From Schumannella sp. 10F1B-5-1 (GTDB lineage: Bacteria; Actinomycetota; Actinomycetes; Actinomycetales; Microbacteriaceae): a stretch of DNA of 64,000 nt. A model generated the notes under the pieces. It saw only the letters and a program-made list of their open reading frames with translations. It had not been told where the DNA came from and ran no database searches. The position numbers and the translations under genes were made by a program. The stretch covers positions 140,638 to 204,637 of the forward strand of contig NZ_VHQH01000036.1 of the NCBI RefSeq assembly GCF_006517535.1, read 5' to 3'. Numbering within the stretch: the first letter of the stretch is position 1; every line of letters begins with the position of its first letter. Shown piece after piece: positions 54,685 through 63,585 of this stretch.

Positions 54685-55536
54685 ATGCCCCGTTCGCGAT
54701 CCTTCGCCCAGGTCGACGTCTTCTCGGCCGAGCCCGGGCTCGGCAACCCGGTCGCCGTCGTGCTGGATGCGGTCGATCTGACCGAGGCCGAGATGGCCGT
54801 CTTCGCCCGCTGGACCAACCTCAGCGAGACGACCTTCGTGCTCCCGCCGACGCCCGAGGGACGCGCCGCCGGAGCCGACTACCGCCTGCGCATCTTCACG
54901 CCTGGCGGCGAGCTGCCCTTCGCCGGGCACCCGACCCTCGGCTCGGCGCACGCCTGGCTCGAGAGCGGCGGCGCCCCGCTCGCCGGCGACGTGCTGCGGC
55001 AGGAGTGCGGCGCGGGCGTCGTGCCGCTACGCCGAACCCCGACCGGTCTCGCATTCGCCGCCCCGCCGCTGCGGCGCTCCGGCCCGATCGACGCCGCCGA
55101 GCTGACCGAGATCGCGGATGTGCTCGGCATCGCGCCCGACCGCATCGTCGACCACGCCTGGGTCGACAACGGGCCCGGCTGGGCCGCCCTGCTGCTGGCG
55201 AGCGCCGAGGAGGCGCTCGCGGTCGTGCCCGATCCGGTGCGCATCCGGCACCACATGCTCGGCGTCGTCGGTCCGCATCCCGTCGGATCGCTCGCCGCGA
55301 TCGAGGTGCGCGGCTTCGCCGGCCGCGTCGGCGTGCCCGAGGATCCCGTGACCGGGGGCCTCAACGCGAGCGTCGCCCAGTGGCTGATCGCCGCCGGACG
55401 GCTGCCGGCGAGCTACCGCGCGACGCAGGGCGCCGCGATCGGCCGCCGCGGCGTGATCGACGTCGACGCGGATGCCGACGGCATCTGGGTGGGCGGGCCC
55501 AGCACCACGGTCATCCGCGGCACGGTCGAGCTGTAG
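54685..55536 (+). CDS. PhzF-family isomerase
   Basis: 283 residues from ATG 54685. Two-fold diaminopimelate-epimerase-like architecture with FAQVDVFSAEPGLGNPVAVV at the N-terminus, catalytic Glu in LSETTFVLP, GHPTLGSAHAWL, and the C-terminal GRVGVPEDPVTGGLNASVAQWL. Role in its host unknown; no phenazine genes nearby. Same strand as the hydrolase, 44 bp apart. Confidence 0.94.
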   Translation: MPRSRSFAQVDVFSAEPGLGNPVAVVLDAVDLTEAEMAVFARWTNLSETTFVLPPTPEGRAAGADYRLRIFTPGGELPFAGHPTLGSAHAWLESGGAPLAGDVLRQECGAGVVPLRRTPTGLAFAAPPLRRSGPIDAAELTEIADVLGIAPDRIVDHAWVDNGPGWAALLLASAEEALAVVPDPVRIRHHMLGVVGPHPVGSLAAIEVRGFAGRVGVPEDPVTGGLNASVAQWLIAAGRLPASYRATQGAAIGRRGVIDVDADADGIWVGGPSTTVIRGTVEL

Positions 55537-55610
55537 GAGCGGCCCGGCTCGGAGCCGCCCGCGTTCGTCCGTGTCGTCGGCGTCGTCGGCCTCGTCCGAG
55601 TCGCCCGGTC

Positions 55611-56978
55611 TCAGGCCCCCAGCAGCGCCTCGATCGGCCCGCGCGCGAAGAACAGCACGAAGCCGGCGGCCACGATCCAGAGCAGCGGCGAGATCTCGCG
55701 GGCGCGACCCGTGAGCGAGCGGATCAGCACCCAGCTCACGAAGCCGACGCCGATGCCGTTCGCGATCGAGTAGGTCATCGGCATCACGATGATCGTCAGG
55801 AACACCGGCAGCGCCGAGCTGAAGTCGCCCCATTCGAGCTCGCGGATCTGCGCGACCATGAGGGTTCCGACGACGACGAGCGCGGCCGCGGCGACCTCGA
55901 GCGGCACGACCCGGGTCAGCGGCGTGAGGAACATCGCGGCGAGGAACAGCACGCCCGTCACGATCGACGCGAGCCCGGTGCGGGCGCCCTCGCCGATGCC
56001 GGCGGCCGAGTCGACGAACACGGTGTTCGACGAGGTGGATGCGCCACCGCCGACGATCGCGCCGACCCCCTCCACGACCAGCGCCGAGCGCAGCCGCGGG
56101 AAGTCGCCCTTCTCGTCGGAGAGGCCGGCGCCCTTGGCGAGCCCGGTCATGGTGCCCATGGCATCGAAGAAATTCAGGAACAGCAGCGTGAAGACGAGCA
56201 TGATCGCCGCGAGCGGCCCGATGCGCGCGAAGGCGCCGAAGCTGACGTGGCCGATGAGCCCGAAGTCGGGGAGCGACACGAGGCTGTCGGGCAGCGTCGG
56301 CACGTTGAGGTTCCAGCCGCCGGTCGTGTTCGTCACGCTCGAGCCGACGTGGAAGATCGCCTCGAGGATCACCGCCAGCACGGTCGTGCCGACGATGCCG
56401 ATGAGCAGCGCGCCCTTCACCTTGCGGGCCACGAGAACGCCCATGAGCACGAGGCCGATCAGGAACGTGACGGTCGGCAGCGTCGCGATCGACCCCGCCT
56501 GGCCGAGCTGCACCGGCGGCGAGTTCGCACCGCTTGAGCGCACGAAGCCCGAGTCGACGAGGCCGATGAAGGCGATGAACAGGCCGATGCCGACCGTGAT
56601 CGCGATCTTGAGCTCCTGCGGCACGGCGGCGAAGATCATCGCCCGCAGCCCGGTCGCGGCCAGGATCACGATGATCACGCCGTTGATCAGCACGAGGCCC
56701 ATCGCCTCGGCCCAGGTCACCTGGCCGACGACGTTGACGGCGAGGAACGAGTTCATGCCGAGGCCGGCGGCCAGCGCGAACGGCAGGCGCGCGATCGCGC
56801 CGAAGGCGAGCGTCAGCAGGCCGGCGGCCAGCGCGGTCGCGGCGGCGACCTGCGCGTTCGGCAGCCAGCCGCCCTCCACATCCACGGCCGCTTGATCGGC
56901 GCTGAAGCCGCCGATGATGAGCGGGTTCAGGATGACGATGTAGGCCATCGCGAAGAACGTGACAAGACCGCCGCGCAC
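55611..56978 (-). CDS. NCS2-family purine permease (AzgA/PbuG-like)
   Basis: 455 residues if read from GTG 56978, the first canonical start. The frame stays open upstream and codes for LGRRLDGFFEITKRGSTIPREVRGGLVTFF, the conserved N-terminus of AzgA-like transporters, up to about 57068, where GGAGG lies 6 nt before an ATC codon. Real protein is therefore probably about 485 residues with an unusual start or a sequence error. About 12-14 membrane helices; AYIVILNPLIIGG and the FNFFDAMGTMTG signature identify guanine/hypoxanthine or adenine uptake. Confidence 0.9.
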   Translation of the reverse strand: MRGGLVTFFAMAYIVILNPLIIGGFSADQAAVDVEGGWLPNAQVAAATALAAGLLTLAFGAIARLPFALAAGLGMNSFLAVNVVGQVTWAEAMGLVLINGVIIVILAATGLRAMIFAAVPQELKIAITVGIGLFIAFIGLVDSGFVRSSGANSPPVQLGQAGSIATLPTVTFLIGLVLMGVLVARKVKGALLIGIVGTTVLAVILEAIFHVGSSVTNTTGGWNLNVPTLPDSLVSLPDFGLIGHVSFGAFARIGPLAAIMLVFTLLFLNFFDAMGTMTGLAKGAGLSDEKGDFPRLRSALVVEGVGAIVGGGASTSSNTVFVDSAAGIGEGARTGLASIVTGVLFLAAMFLTPLTRVVPLEVAAAALVVVGTLMVAQIRELEWGDFSSALPVFLTIIVMPMTYSIANGIGVGFVSWVLIRSLTGRAREISPLLWIVAAGFVLFFARGPIEALLGA

Positions 56979-57262
56979 CTCGCGCGGGATCGTCGATCCC
57001 CGCTTCGTGATCTCGAAGAAGCCGTCGAGACGACGGCCGAGCGTGCTGGCGACGGCGGACCTGACGATGAGGGGCCTCCGGTGGTGAGGGGGAGGGGTGG
57101 ATGCGGGACGCGGATGCGCGAGCCCGCGGATCGAGCGTAGCGGCGGGCCGCGGCCTCGCGCGCGGCGGGCGCGCGGGCGGGCGCCCGCCGCGCGCGATGG
57201 CAGGCGCGACCGTGCGTGTCAACCCTTTGCGCGCATCCACGGCCCGCGAGAAGGTACGCAGG

Positions 57263-57502
57263 ATGTCTGCTTCCCCCTTCGACGGATCTGCCCTGCCGAC
57301 CGCCACCCTGCTCGACCAGCTCTGCGCGCATTTCCCGGGGGCCGGTCGGGGCCACGTCGAGACCGTGATGGTCGAGGAGCACGAGATCCTGGTGGGCGGC
57401 GAGCCGGGCGATGTCGTGCCGGGCGTGCTGTTCGCCGCGGTGCTGGAGCGGCTGCAGCGCGAGGCCGGCGCGCATCCCGACGGCGGGGCGCTGCCGGCCT
57501 GA
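57263..57502 (+). CDS. Small uncharacterised protein
   Basis: 79 residues from ATG 57263 (MSASPFDGSALPTATLLDQLCAHFPGAGRGHVETVMVEEHEILVGG). Soluble, mostly helical with one Cys. No family recognised. The start lies about 190 bp upstream of the NCS2 gene in the opposite direction. A clear Shine-Dalgarno is lacking, so the gene is plausible but unproven; codon use (third-position GC) fits a real gene. Confidence 0.5.
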   Translation: MSASPFDGSALPTATLLDQLCAHFPGAGRGHVETVMVEEHEILVGGEPGDVVPGVLFAAVLERLQREAGAHPDGGALPA

Positions 57503-57618
57503 ACTCGCGGCCGGGTCCGGCGCCGCAGTCCCGACGCCGCCCGGAAGAGCGACGACCGCCGGCCCCGCAGAGCTCGACGGTCGTCGACGCGATCCCCCGA
57601 TCGCTGGGGTCCGGCGGG

Positions 57619-57918
57619 TCAGTTGACGCGGCGCCAGAGGGTCTCGGTGCTGTGCAGGCGCGGCTCGCGCAGCAGGCGGGTGACGGCCTCGGGGTACTCC
57701 TCGAGGGCGATCGGCATCTCGATCGTGCGCTCGAGCACGTGCAGGTACTGGCGCACCGACATCTTGAACTCGCTCACGATGCGGCCGTTCTTCTCGCCGC
57801 CCGCGACCGTGTTCTCGGTCTCGAAGGCCAGGATGCGGTGCTGCAGCTCGTCGAGCGCGGCGGTGTTGAAGGCGGCTCCGTAGCGTCCACCGGCGGGGCG
57901 GACCATCATGTCGGTCAT
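57619..57918 (-). CDS. DUF3263 domain protein
   Basis: 99 residues from ATG 57918. The region LDELQHRILAFETENTVAGGEKNGRIVSEFKMSVRQYLHVLERTIEMPIALEEYPEAVTRLLRE matches DUF3263, a short actinobacterial domain with an HTH-like core. Probable DNA-binding role, unproven. It overlaps the upstream small membrane gene by 4 bp (ATGA). Confidence 0.85.
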   Translation of the reverse strand: MTDMMVRPAGGRYGAAFNTAALDELQHRILAFETENTVAGGEKNGRIVSEFKMSVRQYLHVLERTIEMPIALEEYPEAVTRLLREPRLHSTETLWRRVN

Positions 57919-58097
57919 GCGAGAAGGCTCCAGACTCCGGCGACGGCCGCGACGAGCGCGAGCGATCCGGTGATCACGCCGGCGATGACGCCCGGCTCGG
58001 CGGTCCAGCGGGCGGGACGCTCGGCGTCGAGCGCCGCACGGCGGGATGCCTCGGGCTGCGTGCGCAGCTCGGGGCGGGAGAGTTCGGTGACGCTCAT
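57915..58097 (-). CDS. Small single-helix membrane protein
   Basis: 60 residues from ATG 58097, hydrophilic first 35 residues (MSVTELSRPELRTQPEASRRAALDAERPARW) and one C-terminal membrane helix (VIAGVITGSLALVAAVAGVWSLL). It overlaps the DUF3263 gene by 4 bp. The MarR-type site at 58148-58168 lies 51 bp upstream, so the pair is likely under that MarR regulator. Confidence 0.7.
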   Translation of the reverse strand: MSVTELSRPELRTQPEASRRAALDAERPARWTAEPGVIAGVITGSLALVAAVAGVWSLLA

Positions 58098-58147
58098 GAG
58101 CCTGACCTCCTCGACGACCGGAGCGGTATTCGCTCCGTGGACTATTT

Positions 58148-58168
58148 ACTAGACAAACTAGTTACTAG
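58148..58168. promoter_or_regulatory. MarR-type operator upstream of the DUF3263 operon
   Basis: ACTAGACAAACTAGT (58148-58162) is a palindrome with core CTAG-N5-CTAG, and a further CTAG follows at 58165-58168. The same 13-bp core, in reverse orientation, lies before marR. Confidence 0.7.
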
Positions 58169-58284
58169 TCCGGCGAGAAGGCAACTGCGACCTCACCTCA
58201 TCATTCGGAGGCGGGTCGCAGCGGGTTCGGTGCCGCGGATCGCCGATGCGGATCGCGGATGCGAGCCCAGTGCCGCCAGCGGGA

Positions 58285-58785
58285 TCAGTCGGCGTCGACG
58301 GTCTCGACGGCCTCGCGCATCCGGGTCAGGAACAGCACGACAGCGTCGGACTGCGCCGGCGTCAGCGACTCGGCCACCTCGACCATGCGCTCGTGCATGC
58401 GCCCGAGGGTGTGCCGCACCTCGTCGTCGCTCGACGGGGTCGCGACGACGATGATCGAGCGCCGGTCGGTGGGATGCGGGTCGCGCCGCACATGACCGCT
58501 CTTGACGAGCCGGTCGATGAGCACGGTGGTGGATGCGGACGAGATGTCGAGCCGCGTCGCCAGGTCCTTCGGCGTGACCACGTCGCCTCGCCGCGCGGCC
58601 TCGAGGAGGTAGCGGAGAGCGAGCAGATCAGTCTCGCCCATGCCCATCGACGACCGCGTGCGCCGGCGCATCGCGACCTCGGCGGAGCGGTAGCGGCGCA
58701 GGGCGTTGAGCACGTCGACGCTGGTCGTGGCGTGCTCGTCGCCATACCAGTAGCCGGAGATGCTCTCCACGCGTGCCGCAGTCAT
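58285..58785 (-). CDS. MarR-family transcriptional regulator
   Basis: 166 residues from ATG 58785. Winged-helix core (GETDLLALRYLLEAARRGDVVTPKDLATRLDISSASTTVLIDRLVKSGHVRRDPHPTDRRSIIVVATPS) flanked by dimerisation helices. The wing motif DPTDRR is intact. The ligand is unknown. Its two predicted operators (58148-58168 and 58811-58823) imply autoregulation and control of the downstream two-gene operon on the same strand. Confidence 0.93.
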   Translation of the reverse strand: MTAARVESISGYWYGDEHATTSVDVLNALRRYRSAEVAMRRRTRSSMGMGETDLLALRYLLEAARRGDVVTPKDLATRLDISSASTTVLIDRLVKSGHVRRDPHPTDRRSIIVVATPSSDDEVRHTLGRMHERMVEVAESLTPAQSDAVVLFLTRMREAVETVDAD

Positions 58786-58810
58786 CGCCCCAGAGTCAAT
58801 CCCGGGATCG

Positions 58811-58823
58811 CTAGTTTGTCTAG
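58811..58823. promoter_or_regulatory. MarR-type operator upstream of marR
   Basis: CTAGTTTGTCTAG, the exact reverse complement of CTAGACAAACTAG found at 58149-58161. It begins 26 bp before the marR ATG. The rest of the interval 58824-59109 shows no gene or RNA that I can support. Confidence 0.75.
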
Positions 58824-59109
58824 CCAAAGCGGTTGGGGTGGCGGCGCTGCACAGAGAACGCGCAGGACGCGGCGCTGTCTCTCGAGCCAGCCGAGCGTGC
58901 ACGATACGCCGACGAGCGCGATCCTGATGAGCCTCGTGAGAGCCCCCTGGGAGAGACCTCCATCGCGTTGACGCCGGGCGCCGGGGTTCGGAATCGTGGC
59001 CGACTCGACGGCACGGAGCCGCGGCATCCCGAGGCCACCGTCTCACCGGATGCTCGGCACCAGGTCGTCGGATACGCAACGGACCCATCCATACGGAACC
59101 GGAGAAACC

Positions 59110-59394
59110 ATGCTCACCATGACTCCCGCGGCCAGCACCGTGGTCAAGACCCTCATCGCCCAGAACCCCGACGTCGAGGACGGCGGCCTGCGCATCGACG
59201 CCGGCGGCGCCGAGGGCGTCGACTTCGCCGTCTCGATCACCGAGACCCCCGAGCCCACCGACTCCGTCGTCGAGTCCGACGGCGCCAAGGTGTTCCTCGG
59301 CGAGAGCGCCGTGATGGTGCTCGACGACAAGGTGCTCGACGCCAGCGTCGACGACGCCGGCGCGGTGCAGTTCGCGATCGCCCAGCAGGGCTGA
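59110..59394 (+). CDS. HesB/IscA-like fold protein without cysteine ligands
   Basis: 94 residues from ATG 59110, with GGAG 5 nt upstream. The pattern MLTMTPAASTVVKTLIAQNPDVEDGGLRIDAGG and VFLGESAVMVLDDKVLDASVDDAGAVQFAIAQQG matches short actinobacterial proteins annotated as HesB/adhesin-like. It contains no Cys at all, so it cannot bind an Fe-S cluster in the A-type-carrier manner. Function unknown. A strong terminator follows 15 bp after the stop, so it is monocistronic. Confidence 0.8.
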   Translation: MLTMTPAASTVVKTLIAQNPDVEDGGLRIDAGGAEGVDFAVSITETPEPTDSVVESDGAKVFLGESAVMVLDDKVLDASVDDAGAVQFAIAQQG

Positions 59395-59409
59395 GCGCTC
59401 CGACGCGCG

Positions 59410-59446
59410 ACGGCGCCGCATCCTCCTCGCGAGGGTGCGGCGCCGT
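59410..59446 (+). terminator. Terminator of the HesB-like gene
   Basis: ACGGCGCCGCA (59410-59420) and TGCGGCGCCGT (59436-59446) with an inner CCTC/GAGG stem, followed by TCTG. Strong stem, weak U-tract. Confidence 0.75.
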
Positions 59447-59616
59447 TCTGCGTCGCCGACCCGCGCACCGCAGCCGCCTCCCGGCTGCGGCCCGGGATGC
59501 GGGGATAGGGTCGAGATCGAAACGCGAATCGCGACAGGCGGGCCGGTCTCCCCGGAATCGGCGGCGTGTCGCCCTATCGTGACCGTGTGTGGCCAGCTGA
59601 TCGACGAGGTGCTCTC

Positions 59617-62600
59617 GTGGAGGAGAACGACGGCGACGTGCGCGCCGACCCCCAGCTGACGGCTCCGCACGCCCTGGGCGTCGGAGGCGAGGACTGGTCG
59701 ACGGGCAATGTCGCGCAGCCCACCTGGTCGCTCTGGCGCTCCGAGCTGAGCGAGGTCGGCGGCCGCTCGCCGCTGCTGCACTTCGTCGATGCGCGTTCCA
59801 CCCGCATCGAGCTGAGCACGACGCATCCCGGCGGTCTCGCCCGCTTCATCACGGGCGCGGCGACGCTGCTCTCGAACCTCATCCGCGACGACGTCGCCCT
59901 CCGCTCGGCGCGGATCGCCGCCGACCAGATCGCCGCGAAGGGCCTCGAGCTCAGCACGACCCGCGGCATCGACGCCGTGCAGCTCGGCATCGGCATCGCC
60001 CGCTGGACGAACGCGGGCGAGGAGTTCTGCGGCCCGATCCTGCTGCGGCCGCTCGCGATCCGCCGTGCCGGCCGCGACTTCGAGCTCAAGCTGCGCGGCG
60101 GGCCCCGCCTGAACCCGGCCTTCGCGCGGGCGCTCGAGGAGCAGTTCGGCATCTCGCTCGACGCCGCGGCCTTCGTCGCGCTGACCGACGCGGGCGGCAC
60201 GTTCAAGCCGAACGCCGTCATCGACCAGCTGCGCGGGCTCACCGGGCACCTGACCGACTTCGCCGTGTCGCCGCGCCTCGTCGTCTCGACCTTCGCCGAC
60301 GTCGCCCACGGCCTGCTGGCCGACGCGACCGACCTCGCACATCCCGTGCTCGACGCGCTCGGCGGCAACGCCGGCGCGAAGTACGCGCTCGGCGAGGCGA
60401 ACGCCGCGGTCGAGCCGAGCGACCCCGACCGCCGCGAGCCGTCGACCGACACGCTGCTGCTCGACGCCGACGCCGAGCAGGAGCAGGTGATCGCGCAGGT
60501 CGAGGCGGGCAACTCGCTCGTCGTCAAGACCATGCCGGGCGCCGGCGGCACGCAGACCGTCGTCAACGCGATCGGCGCGCTCGTGCGCCAGAACAAGCGC
60601 GTGCTGGTCGTCAGCCCGCGCCGGGCGACCCTCCAGGGCATCGCCGACCGCGTCGCGGAGGTGGGCCTGACCGGCCTCACCGTCACGCCGCGGTCGCTGC
60701 GCCGCGACGTCATCCAGGCGATCACGCGCAACGAGAAGGCGCAGCGGCCCGGTCTCGGCGACATCGACGAGGCGCTCGTGCGGCTGCGCGGCGTGCTCAT
60801 CGACTACCGCGGCGCGCTCGGCCGCCCCGACGGCATCCTCGGCGTCTCGGTGCTCGACTGCGTGACCGAGCTCTCGCGGCTGGCGCTGCTGCCCGATCCC
60901 CCGTCGACCACCGCGCGTCTGCCCCGCTCGGCCGTCGAGGCGCTCGCGCTCGACCGCTCGGGCGTGGCCCAGACGATGGTGGATGCCGCTCGCCTGGGCG
61001 AGTTCCGCTACGGCCCGAACGACTCGCCCTGGTACGGCGCCAGCTTCGCCGACGGCGAGGCCGCTCACCGTGCTCACTCTGTCGCGAAGCGTCTGCACGA
61101 CGAGGAGCTGCCGCGCCTGCTGGTGCGGGCCGGCGAGCTGATCGGCTCGACGCACCTGCGCCCCTTCGAGTCGGTCGCCGAGCTCGGCACCTACCTGAAG
61201 CTGCTGACCGACCTGCGCGACACCCTGGATCGCTTCCAGCCCTCGGTGTTCGACCGCTCGCTGAGCGAGCTGATCGCCGCCACCGCTCCGCGGCGCGAGT
61301 CGCCGACCATGTCGAGCGGCAACCGTCGCCGCCTCAAGGCGCTGGCCAAGGAGTACGTGCGCCCCGGCATGCACGTCGGCGACCTGCACGATGCCCTCAC
61401 GCGGGTGCAGCAGCAGCGCATGATGTGGCAGCGCTACGTCGCCGCCGGGGTCACGCCCGAGGTGCCCGTCGGCATCGCCGATGTGCAAGTGGCCTGGCAG
61501 CAGGTCTCGCAGGATCTGGCCGAGCTCGACATCCCGCTCGACCGCTCGGGCGACACGCGGCTGGCCGCCCTGCCGATCGACGAGCTGGGCTCGATGGTCG
61601 AGGGGCTCGCCGCCGAGTCGGACGTGCTCGACAGCATCACCGAGCGCAGCGACCTGCTCTCGACCCTGCGCCACCTCGAGCTCGACGGCTTCCTCGGCGA
61701 CCTGGCCGAGCGGCACGTGCCCGAGGACCGCGTCGCGGCCGAGCTCGAGCTGGCCTGGTGGCGCTCGGCGCTCGACGGGCTGCTCGAGTCGGAGCGCGCG
61801 CTGCTCGGCGCCAACACCGGCGTGCTCGAGCGGCTCGAGGCCGACTTCCGGCTGGTCGACGAGGCGCACGCCTCCGGCAGCTCGCAGCTGCTCGCCTGGC
61901 AGCTCGCCGAGGACTGGAAGATCGGGCTGCTCGACTGGCCCGAGGAGGCCGACGCGCTCAAGCGCACGCTGCGCGGCGGAGGCCTCTCGGCATCCGTACT
62001 GAACCGCGCCGCCCCGCACCTCGCCCGTGTCGTGGCGCCGGTGTGGCTCGCCTCGCCCTACGAGGTGCCGTCGATCAGCGATGAGCTCGCCTTCGACGCC
62101 GTCGTGCTCGTGGATGCGGGCACCGTCACGCTCGCCGAGACGCTCGGCGCGATCCGCCGGGCCAAGCAGCTCGTGGCCGTCGGCGACCCGGTCACCCAGA
62201 CCCCTTCGCCGTTCACGACCGCCGTGCTGCAGCCCGACGACCCGGCGCGCACGGCGCCGTTCGACGTCGACGAGCTGCACGACCGCTCCGCGCTGGCGCA
62301 GCTCTCGAGCCTGCTGCCCGTGCTCTCGCTCACCCGCAGCTACCGTGCCGGCGGCGACGACCTCGCCGAGCTCGTGAACCGCAAGTTCTACGGCGGGCGC
62401 ATCGACTCGCTGCCGTGGGCCGGTTCGTTCCTGGGGCACAACTCGCTCGCGCTCGACTACGTCGAGAACGGCACCGGGCTGCCCGACACCGTCACCGGCG
62501 CGGTCGAGAGCGTGGATGCCGAGGTCAACCGGGTCGTCGACCTCGTCATCGAGCACGTCACCACCCGTCCGCGCGAGTCGCTGATGGTCGTGACCGCGAA

Positions 62601-63324
62601 CGAGCGCCACGCCGTGCGCGTGCAGCAGGCCGTGCTGTCGGCGGTCGGCGCGCGCCCGGAGCTCACCGACGCGCTGCTCGGCGACCGGCCCGAACCCTTC
62701 GCCGTGACCACGATCGACCGCGCGCTCGCGCAGAGCCGCGACCGCGTGATCTTCTCGCTCGGCTACGGGCGCACCCCGCACGGCCGGGTGCTGAGCGACT
62801 TCGGCGCGCTCGGGCGGCCGGGCGGGGAGCGGCTGCTCGCCGTCGCGATGACCCGCGCGCGGCGCTCGCTCGTGATCGTCACCTGCTTCCGCCCCGCCGA
62901 CGTCGACGAGGGCCGCATGCAGCACGGCGCGATCGCGCTCGCCGAGATCCTCGACGAGATCGCCGACCGCCGCGACGATCCGCCGCAGGTCGACGCCTCC
63001 GACCCGATGCTGGTCGACCTGGGCCGCCGTCTCGCCGAGCGCGGTCTGCGCGTGGCTCTCGGCCACCGCGGCAAGCTCGGTCTCGTGGCCGCCAACGGCG
63101 GCACCTGCGTCGTCGTCGACACCGACGCGGCGCTGCTCGGTCGCAGTCTGCGCGAGTCGCTGCGCCTGCGCCCGGAGGTGCTGCGCCGCCTCGGCTGGCA
63201 CTACGCCCGCGTGCACGCCTTCGAGCTCTTCGCCGATCCCGACGGCGTCGCCGACCGCATCGCCCGGCTGGCCGGGATCGCGACCGGTGGGCCGATCACC
63301 GAGGAGATCCCGGTCGTTGGCTGA
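59617..63324 (+). CDS. Large UPF1-like superfamily I helicase-fold protein with eroded ATPase motifs
   Basis: 1235 residues from GTG 59617 (GAGG 7 nt upstream). N-terminal ~290 residues are a family-specific domain (TWSLWRSELSEVGGRSPLLHFVD). The helicase-fold core begins with a P-loop read as TMPGAGGTQTVVNAI, where the Walker lysine is replaced by Gln-Thr context (GGTQT). The Walker B region reads AVVLVDAGTVTLAE instead of DEA. Motif VI-like VAMTRARRSLVIVTCF is present. Similar actinobacterial proteins are annotated as AAA-family DNA helicases. A TTG-started small gene overlaps its stop. Confidence 0.85.
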   Translation: MEENDGDVRADPQLTAPHALGVGGEDWSTGNVAQPTWSLWRSELSEVGGRSPLLHFVDARSTRIELSTTHPGGLARFITGAATLLSNLIRDDVALRSARIAADQIAAKGLELSTTRGIDAVQLGIGIARWTNAGEEFCGPILLRPLAIRRAGRDFELKLRGGPRLNPAFARALEEQFGISLDAAAFVALTDAGGTFKPNAVIDQLRGLTGHLTDFAVSPRLVVSTFADVAHGLLADATDLAHPVLDALGGNAGAKYALGEANAAVEPSDPDRREPSTDTLLLDADAEQEQVIAQVEAGNSLVVKTMPGAGGTQTVVNAIGALVRQNKRVLVVSPRRATLQGIADRVAEVGLTGLTVTPRSLRRDVIQAITRNEKAQRPGLGDIDEALVRLRGVLIDYRGALGRPDGILGVSVLDCVTELSRLALLPDPPSTTARLPRSAVEALALDRSGVAQTMVDAARLGEFRYGPNDSPWYGASFADGEAAHRAHSVAKRLHDEELPRLLVRAGELIGSTHLRPFESVAELGTYLKLLTDLRDTLDRFQPSVFDRSLSELIAATAPRRESPTMSSGNRRRLKALAKEYVRPGMHVGDLHDALTRVQQQRMMWQRYVAAGVTPEVPVGIADVQVAWQQVSQDLAELDIPLDRSGDTRLAALPIDELGSMVEGLAAESDVLDSITERSDLLSTLRHLELDGFLGDLAERHVPEDRVAAELELAWWRSALDGLLESERALLGANTGVLERLEADFRLVDEAHASGSSQLLAWQLAEDWKIGLLDWPEEADALKRTLRGGGLSASVLNRAAPHLARVVAPVWLASPYEVPSISDELAFDAVVLVDAGTVTLAETLGAIRRAKQLVAVGDPVTQTPSPFTTAVLQPDDPARTAPFDVDELHDRSALAQLSSLLPVLSLTRSYRAGGDDLAELVNRKFYGGRIDSLPWAGSFLGHNSLALDYVENGTGLPDTVTGAVESVDAEVNRVVDLVIEHVTTRPRESLMVVTANERHAVRVQQAVLSAVGARPELTDALLGDRPEPFAVTTIDRALAQSRDRVIFSLGYGRTPHGRVLSDFGALGRPGGERLLAVAMTRARRSLVIVTCFRPADVDEGRMQHGAIALAEILDEIADRRDDPPQVDASDPMLVDLGRRLAERGLRVALGHRGKLGLVAANGGTCVVVDTDAALLGRSLRESLRLRPEVLRRLGWHYARVHAFELFADPDGVADRIARLAGIATGGPITEEIPVVG

Positions 63325-63523
63325 CGCCGTCGAACCGGATGCGCGACCCGGCGACGCCCCCGACCCCCGGCCCGGCACCGCATCCGCCGCCCCGCGTCGT
63401 CGCCGTCGCGTGACGACCGCGCCCCCGCCCGGCAGCGACCCGCATCCCGCGCCCGAGCCGGCCCGGGGCAGCGGGACCGACAACGACGCGCGCATGCGCG
63501 CCGAGAAGCCGCCGCACTACTGA
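63317..63523 (+). CDS. Small Pro/Arg-rich protein coupled to the helicase gene
   Basis: 68 residues from TTG 63317 overlapping the helicase stop (TGA 63322-63324). Low complexity (PGDAPDPRPGTASAAPRRRRR, PHPAPEPARGSG), ending in MRAEKPPHY. No fold is expected. Position and overlap support translation; the function is unknown. Confidence 0.5.
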   Translation: MADAVEPDARPGDAPDPRPGTASAAPRRRRRVTTAPPPGSDPHPAPEPARGSGTDNDARMRAEKPPHY

Positions 63524-63538
63524 CGAACCGGCGCACGA

Positions 63539-63573
63539 CGAAGGGCCGGGGAGCAGTGCTCCTCGGCCCTTCG
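63539..63573. terminator. Bidirectional terminator between the small gene and mscL
   Basis: CGAAGGGCCGGGGAGC pairs with GCTCCTCGGCCCTTCG, a 16-bp stem with one G-U pair and a 3-nt loop, between convergent genes. Confidence 0.85.
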
Positions 63574-63585
63574 CGACAACGATGA

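Noticed and set aside
58285..63495. 1736-codon minus-strand open frame
   Set aside because: Only its last 166 codons (MarR) are real; the rest is the antisense of the helicase gene, open because of high GC.
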